From positions 38,050,536-38,114,535 of the forward strand of contig CM077823.1 of assembly GCA_039720395.1 (NCBI GenBank): a stretch of 64,000 bases of DNA. The letters run 5' to 3'. This stretch comes from Liquidambar formosana. Its lineage: Eukaryota; Streptophyta; Magnoliopsida; Saxifragales; Altingiaceae. The translations under genes were made by a program, and so were the position numbers. Below the pieces are notes generated by a model, which saw only the letters and a list, made by a program, of their open reading frames with translations, did no database searches and was not told the DNA's origin. Shown here piece after piece: positions 33,481-45,650 of the stretch; position 1 is the first letter of the stretch; each line of letters opens with the position of its first letter.

Positions 33481-35445
33481 GGATATTTAAGGGTTTTTCT
33501 TTAGCTGGGTTAGGGGTTTAGAGATGGGAGGAAAAAAAAAAAAAAAAAGGAGAATTACACACATTAGAACCGTATAAATTACCAAAAAAAAAAAATAAAG
33601 AATAAAAAAATGAAATTTTAAAATTTTTATAAAAAAAATTTTAAAAAAAATTGATCAGTCATTGTAGCATCCTCGTGAAATTACAACAGTAAAATATGAT
33701 AACGTTATGTTGAAAAAATTAAAAATGGTAATGTCAATTGTAGTAAAAACTGAACAGAATTTAAATAAATATTTTCAATTTTTTTTTTTTTTTTTTAAAC
33801 ATGCAACCCCCATATTCCCAGGTGCTTAAAGAGTTGCTACCGATGCCACTGGAAGCAAGGGTATCAATTTTGATTCTTTCTACAAGGTTAGTCACTCTTT
33901 AAGTTTGTCTTGATTATTAATCGATATAGAATGATTAATGGCTTGGGCGCTGTCATTTACAACACGTTTTTTTTTTTTTTATACACACTTCTTTATACAC
34001 AAATTTTTAAATTTTAAAAATCACACTTTTATTTTATATACATTCTATAATACCTAAACTAATGTTAATTTTAATCTCAAAAAATTCGGTACATTTAAGC
34101 TAAATATATGGTATTTGTTTAAAAAATTGTGATTGAACAATTGTAAAAAATTTAATTAGTATATCCCAAACAAAGTTAAAATCTTTGTTAGAAACAGTTT
34201 GAACATTTTAGATTTATTTAGTAAACCAAGTTTAAACCAACCGTGATTCACAAACAAAACTCAATTTTTCTTGATGGGAAAAAAAAGTTCAGTATATTTA
34301 AACTGAACATATTATATTTGTTTAGTATTATAACTGAACAATTGCAAAATATGTAATTGGTATGTTTCGAACAACTTTAAAATGTTCGGTTGAAACAGTT
34401 TAAACATTTTAAGTTTGTTCGGTCTACCAAGCCTAAATAAAATGCGATTCACAAACAAAACTCAATAACTTTTGATTAAAAAAACATATCTTTTCATCAC
34501 TAAAAACATTTGAATTGATCATTTGCTCATCCATTGTTCAAAAAAGTGTAAAAAACATAAACAATAGTTAAGGTTTAAGAAATATTATAGATTAGTAATT
34601 AGGGTTTGTGAAAGAGCAAGGATTTATGAATGGAGGAAGTCAGGATTTTTGAGTGAGACAGATTTCATAGTTATAGTTATGTGTAATGGGTGTGAAACAA
34701 ATTTATGTTTTTATTTAAATCGCTTTATCTTTAATAGTCATTTTACTAAATGATAAAACAATAATAAAAAATTTTATTAAATGATATGTGCATAAAAGAA
34801 AAAACGTAATATAAATAGCCCCGCTCTAATGGCTTTTGTAATTGAGAACAAGGATTTCATCCCTACTATTTTGAACAACTGCACAACGAAGAAAATGTGT
34901 CATAGATGACCAGAACCATTACCCATGACAAGATTGATGATTGGCACACGCCCGTGAGTGAATGTCTAGCATGGCATGTAACAGTTCTTCCGTTGAATGC
35001 AATTGAAACCCATCCCTTTTTTTTTTTCTGATGATGAAGCAATCGAAAGCGTTAAATCCCTGGACCTTTATTTCTTATCTTGCTTATAAGTCTTTGAGCC
35101 ATTGACCATAATTTTAATGTAATTCTTTTTCCCATTCAAAAGTAGGAAAAAAATGATTAGTCCTCAAATCAAAATACACTTCTCACAGCAATGACACACA
35201 GCCCTACTCATTTAAGGAATTGAACTAGTACACAATTATTCCAATGACATAAACCATAATAAGCCATAGTCCAACCCCAAAGTCCCAAACGAATGTAAAG
35301 CATCAAGAAGTCCAAAATCATTCCCACAATTACTGGTAAAAAATCACGCAAAATGCGCACATTAACCCCAACCCACGCACAAAATCCAATGCTTCAGGGT
35401 AGAAGAAATTACCAGTCCATTACTACAGGGTAGAAGAAATCAAGG
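33481..35445. other. SPB1-A upstream intergenic region
   Basis: AT-rich, non-coding. It contains a poly-A run, a diverged tandem repeat of about 200 bases (34085-34285 and 34286-34480) and sequence that lies between SPB1 and RER1 in unit B. The small ORFs here are not supported. Confidence 0.6.
34085..34480. repeat. Two diverged tandem units of about 200 bp
   Basis: Unit 1 (TACATTTAAGCTAAATATAT...GATTCACAAACAAAACTCAA) and unit 2 (TATATTTAAACTGAACATAT...GATTCACAAACAAAACTCAA) align end to end with many substitutions. The same pair is present in unit B at about 44000-44390. GAACA/GTTCG motifs recur inside. Confidence 0.65.
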
Positions 35446-35728
35446 AAGAAAAAGTCATCTTACATATAAGTAAGAGAGCCCAAAACAAAGAATAAACATC
35501 AAATTTTTTGACATATTTTGGGTGAGTTGTGATTTCTGAAACCCACTATAGATTCAAAACATAATTACCTCATAATTTTAACAGACCGCTTGTGTCATAA
35601 AGAGGTTACAAAATTGAGAAAAAAGACGACAAAAACAAAAACAAAACAAAAAACAAAAAAACGATAGACCCCATGGATAAGGGGGTAAATCAGCAGCACT
35701 AACCCAATGCTCTCATAATTTGACCAGG

Positions 35729-38700
35729 TCAGTCATGCATGCCCATCTTTTTTCCTTTATTTCCCTTCCTTCGCTTATAGCCTGAACCATTCACAGACCC
35801 TTTACCTTTGTTTCCCTTCATTCCCCTATCGGCTGGAGACTTCGCAGACCCTTTACCTCTCTGACCCTTCGTGTTACTTCCTTTCTTTGAATTGCCTTTA
35901 CCTTGCTTGCCCATTGTGCGTGCCCTTGCATCCTTTTTCATTCGCCGATCAACTAGGACTTTCCCTTTGCCAGCCTTCACTTGGACCCCTTTCTTTGCGA
36001 CCACATATTCCTTTTGAGGCCTCTTGGGCACTGCCTTCTTATAAAGTTGTTCAATTTGCTTCCTCTTCGACCGATCAGAGATGTCCACCTGGTCTGATAT
36101 AGTATCTGCCTTCTTGCGAACCTTCTCAAGCTTCCTCATGGCAGCTCGCTTCTTTCGCAATTTGGCTTGTGCAACCTTCTTAGCAGGCCGGGCATCAATT
36201 TCTTTAAATTGTGCTTTCATTGCAGCAACCTCCTCTTTAGTCACTGGCTTAATTGGCTGGCGGTGCCTCATTTCCTCTTCCAAAAACCACTTGGGCAGGC
36301 CACCATCATCATCAAACATGTACTTGTTGTAAGCATCATCAAGCATCCGTTCCCTCTGCTTTTTCCTCAGCATTTTCTTCCCCATGGCCAATATCTCAGC
36401 CTTTGTATCAACATCTTCTTCCTCTGACTCATCAGAGGATGAGCTGTCACTAGAATCTGTCATTGGGGCAGGGACTATCTCAAAACCGTCTTCTGCATTA
36501 GAAGCTTGATTGAACCCAGCAGAACGATGTGCGGCATTTTCCTTGGCCTTTTCTGGGATGAGTTTTTCCTCCGGTCTATCAACCTGCATTTCATCTTCGC
36601 TCTCAGGCTGATCTAGATCTCCCCCCTCCACTGCTTCAGCAAAGATATCTTGACTGAACCACCTGTCTGTAATCTCCTCTTGAGTAGGCACCTCCCCCTC
36701 ATCTAGGGGTACCATGAGAGGATTCGCTTCATGATCACCCTCATCTTGGTCCAAATCGGGATCAGAATGAATTACATTATCATCATCACCCCCCTGCATG
36801 ACCAGAAAGAACCTATAAATCACGGGAAACAAAATTGTGCAACAAAAAGAAGCTTTAAAGCCAGTAATACAATCCCACAATAATTATGATAAGGAATAGT
36901 TGGTCCAATTATGGAATCACCTATCAATCTGCCCATCAAAAAGGTCTTCCAACAGAGGCAGAAACAGTGAAGAAACATAATATTATACTTTAAATGAAGA
37001 AGGGCATCCTAAAAAGCAAAAAGCAACACACACACCCCCGCAACCAAGCTCTAGCACCATTGCCTTGAATTATACGAGGATGTGTGGGAAAGGTTATGGG
37101 TTCAAGTGTTTATATGAACTATGCATCTGACCTCTCTGTGTGCGTGTGTGTGCATGCATGTGTCTACACATAATTGACTAGAGCTCCATACCTCCAAAAG
37201 TCGGAGATCTTCAGAATAGGTTTGTTTTGCACGCTTCCGCTGCTTTGTACTTCCGGCTTTTCTAGACACAAACCGTTCATATGCTTGATCGAGCAGCTCT
37301 TCCACTTGGTCATCATATCTAACATCAGAATGCTTAGGTCAATCCCACAAACATGCAATTCTAGTGATTACATCACTCAAGCTCATCTCACTTACGAATT
37401 TTATGAACAGAACAATGAAATCACCGACTCACCGTTTGCGTTCTTCATCAGAGTCCATATCATTGTGTGAATGCTCTTCGGCTTCCTCAATGGTTTCTTC
37501 ATTTTCACTGTCCGCCATATTACCATTCTCATCATCAAATTCAGTGGAATCAACAGCTGCTAGATCTTTCTTGCCCTGAAGAGAAATAATACAGCCAAAA
37601 AAATAAAGAGATGATGCCAATTGCAAATATATATTTATGTGTATAATGAATTTTGAAACTACCATTTGGCATGACCATCCAATAATCACATCAAACAGAA
37701 TTGCAAGGTGGCAGGGGAGTCATACATGCCATCAAAACTGTATTAAAAAAAAAAAAAAAAAAACTACATTTTCAGTTTTTCACAAAATAGAGTTGTTTCT
37801 GTTTAAGCCCACCTTTATTTTATTTTTTTTGGTCTTTGACCCAGTGTATCCCCAAAGTTGACAAACAAGGGACTAATCACTGTCGCAACGGGTGGGCAAC
37901 GGTAAATCGCTAGCCCAGGGATTTTTTCCCAAAGTGCTGGGACTCGAACTCGGGATCTTTAAGCCCACCTTCACTAAGTTCCAAGACTACTCAAAAAAAC
38001 TCCACGAGGTACCATTTCATATTTCACCCCCCCCCCCCCCCCCCACCAAAAAAAACAAAGAAAGAAAGAAAGAAAGACTACTACATTCTCTAAAAAGCCT
38101 TCTGGTATCTGTCTCCCAAAAAAAAAAAGGCCTAAACTCCAACATATATGCATACCTATATGATGCTGCAAACTCCAATTTCAACATCAAATACTGAGAG
38201 TGTACGACAACACTGATATGCCTTTTAAACATAACTAGATGCAAAATCAGAAACAAAACAAATTCTAGGAAAAAGAGAAGGCAAAGCAAAGCAAAAGCAT
38301 ACCTTGATAGAAGAAAGAGAAAACAATTCATGGTCAGTATAACCATCTTCCATTGCATCCACTTGCATCCCTGTAGCCTTCCGCGCTTTGTCCTGGCAAA
38401 TACAGAATACAGTTAAGTACGAATTTGTACAATTTCCAACAAAAACTTTCAAATCTTTCAAATCTTTATTGATCAAAAAAAACTTTCAAATCTTTAACAA
38501 ATAATATTGCTAATACTTAGAAAATAAATGTGGATCGAACATGTAAATCAATCTACATTGAATTAATCAACTATATAAATTGATATATTAATCCCAATTT
38601 GTGATTAAAAACTTTTAGAAACTAGAATTCTTTTTTGCGCTATTTTAACTGAAAAAAATTCTATATGTTAATGCAAAGGTTTTTGGTTCTAAATTTGAAT

Positions 38701-41700
38701 ATGATTGATTTCTGTTTAATCAGTTACATCCATGGATAAACAACAACATAGGAATTGTAGCCTTATTAATTTAATCATAACCTTTACTCATAGCACATTG
38801 TTTGTACTTCAATATCAAAATGATGACCAGGGTATCTGCAATGGCATTATAAGCTAATATTATCATACTTGTAATTTATATTCACATTTGAAAGTTTTGT
38901 TAACTTACACAAGCTTCAAAGCCACTGTATCACCAAATGGGTGGGTAGATTTTAAGTATATGCATAATATTCATCATTGAACTTAATGTTTTAACATGAC
39001 ATTGTTTACACTTATAGTTTCCAAAATGTTGCATAAAAATTTCCTTTGATTTTTTTTCTTGTTCAAATACGAAATACCGAAACAACCTTCAAAATGAAAT
39101 TTTGAACCATGACGTATGTGAAGTAGATGGCCCACACATGACGTGTGTGTTCAACACACTGATGAGCAAAATGTGGTCTGGAATGAAAATGGTGGCAGAG
39201 GCAGCAGTTGAGATGCAATGGTGGTGGTATTGACAGTTTGAAAATAATTTGCAAGTGGTGGCACAGGTACTCAAATAAGCACCACTGTACTGGTATGATA
39301 ACAGCCCAGCCCAAACAACATGCCTACCTTAACATCTGATGCCTAGCCCTAAAATTACAATGATGAGCCTAAGCCTGGCCCTAAAGATAAAATCTATAAA
39401 AAAAAAAAATAAATAATGATTGAATGTATATTAGTTAAACATATGTGACAACATAAACAATATATTTGATATATATATATATATAAACCCTATTTCAATG
39501 CGATAATAAAATGTTAGTACTAAGTAAGTGTGGTTGGGTTTTCAAATTTTATGGGAAGACCTGGCTAAAAAGCTTAATTGGCCTAGAAAATCAACCCAAC
39601 TTGGCCCACTGGCCTTACATGCTTGGACCAGGAAACAACCCAACTAGGGATGTGGTATTTGTAGGGTGGTGGATACAAAAGTAGATTTTGAAGGATGCAT
39701 ATTATCAGAAATATAATTTTGCATCAGTTTTGCAACTTGCTTTATATAATATACTGTGTCTATAAGAGATAGGGATAGATAGAGAGTTCCGTGGACAAGG
39801 CTACTAACTTTAATTTTCCTTTTTGCAAGAAGTTTCTTTGCTCGTTTCTTCTTTCGATCCATAGCATAAGTCAACTCCTCCATTTCATTAAGTATTCTTT
39901 CATCTTCATCATCCTTATTCTCATGTTCAACATCTGTGGGAGGAGAAGCATTAGCCTTTTTTGTAGGGGACAGGGCCTTTCTTATTTGCATCCGCCACCT
40001 ATGAGACAAATAAACACGAATGCATAATTAATTTAGTTCAATGTCAATACAAACAAAGAAAGCTAATGCACAACTAGACAAACGAGAAGGATAGCCTCAT
40101 AGCCCACAAAGGAAATCCTTTAAATGTGCTGCTCCCATGCATGGGCATAGATTCTGCATATTTTTCATTTCTTTTTAGACATGTAATTAAAAAGTAAATT
40201 TTTATTAAAAGACAAAAAAAAAAAGTGAATAACCCATGTACACGCGAGCTATAGCAAAAGAACAAAAGAAAAGGATCCAAGGCCCTTACAGCCTCAAAGC
40301 CTCCCGGAAACTCTGGATAGTTGTTTGTTAATCAAAAAGTTCCGAACCACCCCAAATAAAAAGAAAACATATTAATCTATGTATCAACTGCTGTACAGTA
40401 ACCTCCATAGCCTAAAAAGTCCTTCTATATATTTCTAACCATAAGGTCCAAAAAATGGCATGAGGTGCCATTCTCCCAACATAATAATAATGATTTTAAA
40501 GTGCACAGACAAATACTAAATACTATAAACTTGAAAAGTTAAGGAAACAAAAAGTGTCACTGTGTGTGTATCTTACTTTAAAAGATGCTTGAAGTCTTGC
40601 TTTCCCAAAACACCCAGATCATCACAAAGAATTTTAACCTGTCAAGAAAATAGTGCTTGAGGTAGTCAATACTTCTATAGAAGGAAAATACAAGGTATAG
40701 TGGCAAAACAAGAAAAAATACCTCCTCTGTTGTTAAAGTATGATCCTTTATAGGCAAACAAGCTGGATCCTCAAAGGAAATAGAAGTAACTGAACCAAGG
40801 ATCTCAAGAGGAGTGTCGGACCAGATGAAGTCAGCAGCTGAAGACACTTTCCTCAAAATTGTGTCTCCATCTTCATACCTGTAACGACAACTTGGTTAGC
40901 AAAACTCATAACAAGGGTCAACGTTTACACCGCATATTTCACATTTTACACACATATAGAGAAATACCTACAATGTAAAATGGAAATTCCTAATCACATT
41001 GGCAATGCCACACTACTGCAGCTATTAATAAAACAAAATGTTTTCTACATGCATGCTCAAATGTGATGGCCAGTGCAAAACAATCGCTCTATCCTTTCTA
41101 TATTGCAATAAACAGGTCCAGCAAGTTAAGTTAAGAGGCACAGTCAGTAGCAGCAACTAAAAACATAGTTCATACAAAGAAGCAAAGGAAGTCAGCCTGC
41201 TTTCTGTTTATTGAATCATTGTAGCACAAAAAATTTCAATATATCTGAAGAAATTGACAAATCCAATGAGAACCATCAAGGTGGTTTACCCATCACGATG
41301 TCTCTTTTGCTTTGTTCCTCTAAGTACGTCCACCACCTACATCAAGGAAATTATACAAACATGAAACTCAGAATCAATTTACCACAAAAATATGTGGAAT
41401 GAAGAGAAAAAAAAAATGAGAAGATAAATGGAGAAGAGTTTTTTCCTGGTAATTTTAGATTAAATTACCTTTCGGGGTTCTATAGCTCCCTGAAATAGGT
41501 GCTTCACATCAAGAAGACGTGGATCAATCTTCGCAGGTGCCTTATATTTAAAACCCAAAAGGTAAATCTCTGCAGATGTCGAGCGACTAGCAGCTGGTTT
41601 ATATACGTCAACCTTTTCAAATAACTGCAGACCAAATTTCAAAATCAGGAACATCAACCATACATAGAGGTCTAACAAAGATATCATCCTAGTAATAATA

Positions 41701-42771
41701 AAAAATTAAAAAAAAAAAGAAGGCAAATTTACCTGCTTAAGGCAGTAGAGGACAGAACTGTAGTCTTGGGATCTGAAAACCTATAACAACACAGTAAATA
41801 AGTAATCAACATTCAAACAGTGTGAAAGTAAGAAGTATAGAGCTATAAAAAACTTCATAAGAAATAGACACAAGTATAGACTTTCAATCATCTTTTTATG
41901 AGATAATGTCTACTCTCTAAAATGTATGATGCTAATAGAATAAGAATATTTTTATTTATTTTGAAACAAAAAAAGCGGGAAGGCAAAATTTTTATTTCTG
42001 GAATAAAATAAAAATTGACTTGCCAACTAACAGAAGCAAAGGCTTTAACTTGGAGTACCGGATGGAGATCTCCAATCAACCCAAGAAGCAAAAACGGTAA
42101 AATCAACAACAAACCCACCCAATCTACCACATAATTTTTCCAACTTCTTCAACCACACCCACCCAATCTACCACAAAAATTATCACACATTACTATGCTA
42201 ATGCATCACACTACTTCTAAATAGCAAAAACAAACACAAAAATGTTATACGCGCCAACCCATGGATGACGGCATGACGGTAAAGTCTTTAACTTGAAGTA
42301 CTAAATAGAGATCTACAGTTAAACCCAGAAGCCAAAACAAATAACCTCAACTCCCGTTTACAAAATGGAAGTACAATACTAATTTTTCAACTTCTTCAAC
42401 CATGCCCACCCCATCTACCACAAAAATCATTGCAATTTATTATGTCACGACAAAATGCCACTTCTAGAAAATAACAAAAACTGTAATGTTATTTACATAC
42501 AAATCCATCGGCACCCACTTACATGCACACATGTATGCCTATGTATATGTAGATGTATAACGACTAAAAATACTGAAATTGGCAAGCAACAGGTTCCTCT
42601 TCACAACGAATTAAGATGCAATAACAGATACCCAGATGAACAAACAATAAAAAATCGATTAAAAAAAAAATGCTACAACAGGAACAGCAGCAGCAACAAA
42701 ACCATTCGAATCGAAAATGATAGATACTTAATAGTTAATTCAACTAAATTCAGTACACAATTCATATATTC

Positions 42772-42844
<73 letters not shown>

Positions 42845-43328
42845 TTATTTATACCTTGGTAATGAAGGTCCCCTTGGGGACCAAAAACTGAGTAGCGAGC
42901 TTCACCGCATCGATAACCAACGCATTCTGACTCGTAGCCTCCTGCGCCCACGCCCCTCCTACATTCGGCGACCCATCATGCAAAACGACGTCGAACGCGC
43001 GGCAACCGTGCTCACCCATCACCCGTTTGATCTTGGAGCGGCATTCGGTCTTGGTGATGTCCTCTTCGAAAGAGACGGCGCCGCGAATTGGAGCGATGGA
43101 GACGAGGTCGATGCCGAGTACGAGGCTTCCAACAGGGACGCGCTCGACGGCAGCTTGCATCCAGCCGCCGGGGGCGGCGCAGAGGTCGAGGACGGAGTGA
43201 GCTGAACGGAGGAAGCTGTACTTGGCGTCGATTTGGACGAGCTTCCATGCGGCTCGAGAACGGTAGCCGTGCTCTTTGGCGAGGCGGTAGAACCGGTCGA
43301 TTCGATGCTTTCCCTTCGCCTTACCCAT
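35729..43328 (-). CDS. SPB1: SPB1-type rRNA 2'-O-methyltransferase, copy B, 11 exons, 852 aa
   Basis: Tandem duplicate of copy A with the same exon plan: 43328-42855, 41780-41733, 41624-41469, 41336-41290, 40878-40722, 40638-40577, 39998-39809, 38392-38303, 37575-37433, 37318-37192, 36793-35729. The FtsJ tetrad and AdoMet loop are unchanged. The only protein difference I found is Gly839 in A versus Arg in B (base 25860 versus 35773), in the basic low-complexity tail. Both copies look expressible; the extra copy is probably dosage-neutral or redundant. Differences in exon 1 are synonymous. Confidence 0.93.
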
Positions 43329-43400
43329 CTCTGATTAGGGTTTTCTACGCGATTAGGGTTTTGCTTCTCTAGTGTTTGAGAGGGAGGGAGAGAGAAAAGA
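43329..43400 (-). promoter_or_regulatory. Telo-box pair upstream of SPB1 copy B
   Basis: Same arrangement as copy A: AAACCCTAA on the gene strand at 43335-43343 and 43353-43361. Both copies therefore keep the proximal ribosome-biogenesis promoter signal. Confidence 0.8.
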
Positions 43401-45650
43401 GGATATTTAAGGGTTTTTCTATAGCGGGGTTAGGGGTTTAGAGATGGGAGGAAAAAAAAAAAAAAAAAAGGAGAATTACACACATTAGAACCGTAAAAAT
43501 TACCAAAAAAAAAAAATAAAGAATAAAAAAATGAAATTTTAAAATTTTTATAAAAAAAATTTAAAAAAAAATTGATCAGTCATTGTAGCATCCTCGTGAA
43601 ATTACAACAGTAAAATATGATAACGTTATGTTGAAAAAATTAAAAATGGTAATGTCAATTGTAGTAAAAACTGAACAGAATTTAAATAAATATTTTCATT
43701 TTTTTTTTTTTTTTAAACATGCAACCCCCATATTCCCAGGTGCTTAAAGAGTTGCTACCGATGCCACTGGAAGCAAGGGTATCAATTTTGATTCTTTCTA
43801 CAAGGTTAGTCACTCTTTAAGTTTGTCTTGATTATTAATCGATATAGAATGATTAATGGCTTGGGCGCTGTCATTTACGACACGTTTTTTTTTTTTACAC
43901 ACACTTCTTTATAGTTTATACACACATTTTTAAATTTTAAAAATCACACTTTTATTTTATATACATTTTATAATACCTAAACTAATGTTAATTTTAATCT
44001 CAAAAAATTCGGTACATTTAAGCTAAATATATGGTATTTGTTTAAAAAATTGTGATTGAACAATTGTAAAAAATTTAGTTAGTATATCCCGAACAACGTT
44101 AAAATCTTTGTTAGAAACAGTTTGAACATTTTAGATTTATTTAGTAAACCAAGTTTGAACCAACCGTGATTCACAAACAAAACTCAATTTTTCTTGATGG
44201 GAAAAAAAAGTTCAGTACATTTAAACTGAACATATTATATTTGTTAGTATTATAACTGAACAATTGCAAAATATGTAATTGGTATGTTTCGAACAACTTT
44301 AAAATGTTCGGTTGAAACAGTCTAAACATTTTAAGTTTGTTCGGTCTACCAAGCCTAAACAAAATGCGATTCATAAACAAAAGTCAATAACTTTTGATTA
44401 AAAAAACATATCTTTTCATCACTAAAAACATTTGAATTAATCATTTGCTCATCCATTGTTCAAAAAAGTGTAAAAAACATAAACAATAGTTAAGGTTTAA
44501 GAAATATTATAGATTAGTAATTAGGGTTTGCGAAAGAGCAAGGATTTATGAATGGAGGAAGTCAGGATTTTTGAGTGAGACAGATTTCATAGTTATAGTT
44601 ATGTGTAATGGGTGTGAAACAAATTTATGTTTTTATTTAAATCGCTTTATCTTTAATAGTCATTTTACTAAATGATAAAACAATAATAAAAAATTTTATT
44701 AAATGATATGTGCATAAAAGAAAAAACGTAATATAAATAGCCCCGCTCTAATGGCTTTTGTAATTGAGAACAAGGATTTCATCCCTACTATTTTGAACAA
44801 CTGCACAACGAAGAAAATGTGTCATAGATGACCAGAACCATTACCCATGACAAGATTGATGATTGGCACACGCCCGTGAGTGAATGTCTAGCATGGCATG
44901 TAACAGTTCTTCCGTTGAATGCAATTGAAACCCATCCCTTTTTTTTTTTTCTGATGATGAAGCAATCGAAAGCGTTAAATCCCTGGACCTTTATTTCTTA
45001 TCTTGCTTATAAGTCTTTGAGCCATTGACCATAATTTTAATGTAATTCTTTTTCCCATTCAAAAGTAGGAAAAAAATGATTAGTCCTCAAATCAAAATAC
45101 ACTTCTCACAGCAATGACACACAGCCCTACTCATTTAAGGAATTGAACTAGTACACAATTATTCCAATGACATAAACCATAATAAGCCATAGTCCAACCC
45201 CAAAGTCCCAAACGAATGTAAAGCATCAAGAAGTCCAAAATCATTCCCACAATTACTGGTAAAAAATCACGCAAAATGCGCACATTAACCCCAACCCACG
45301 CACAAAATCCAATTGCTTCAGGGTAGAAGAAATTACCAGTCCATTACTACAGGGTAGAAGAAATCAAGGAATGAAACATTAGTAAGAGTCATGCAGATTA
45401 CACATCCGATAATCTCAAAAACAGAAATGAATCTTCATAGTGTGTATAAACTATTTAAGTTCCACTTTTGCCACATCAGAACATTTGCCGGTGTGATAAA
45501 CAAGGGTGGGGCAGCTGTAATTGCAAATTAAAATCATCCATAAATAATTATGTCAATACATGTTCCCCTGAAGAAAAATATATTTGGTCATGAATCTTCA
45601 GAATGCCTTTTGACCCTTTGTATTTGCTCTGGTGTTGGACCAGCCGATCT
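43401..45650. other. Intergenic region between SPB1-B and RER1
   Basis: Non-coding copy of 33481-35445, followed from 45371 by the RER1 3' flank. Contains the diverged 200-bp repeat pair and a short duplication of AGGGTAGAAGAAAT near 45330-45363. No gene is seen. Confidence 0.6.

Larger units (their letters stand above)
25533..35445. repeat. Tandem segmental duplication, unit A (9913 bp)
   Basis: Collinear and nearly identical with 35446-45370. It contains one complete SPB1 gene plus its upstream intergenic region. The junction at 35445/35446 shows a 2-base overlap (AA) between the right end of the unit (ATCAAGGAA) and its left start (AAGAAAAAGTC), as expected for end joining or microhomology-mediated duplication. 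Confidence 0.95.
35446..45370. repeat. Tandem segmental duplication, unit B (9925 bp)
   Basis: Second copy of unit A. Its right edge (ATCAAGGAATGAAAC) continues into the RER1 3' region, so B holds the ancestral SPB1-RER1 junction while A ends at the duplication breakpoint. Differences are a few homopolymer and microsatellite lengths, one substitution seen across the left 6 kb, and about 26 substitutions between the equivalents of 31.9 and 34.6 kb. Confidence 0.95.

Noticed and set aside
25533..45370. The SPB1 duplication as a pure assembly artefact (duplicated haplotype)
   Set aside because: Not excluded completely, but the units are joined head to tail with a defined junction, carry about 27 substitutions clustered in one block, and differ in several tract lengths; read depth would settle it.
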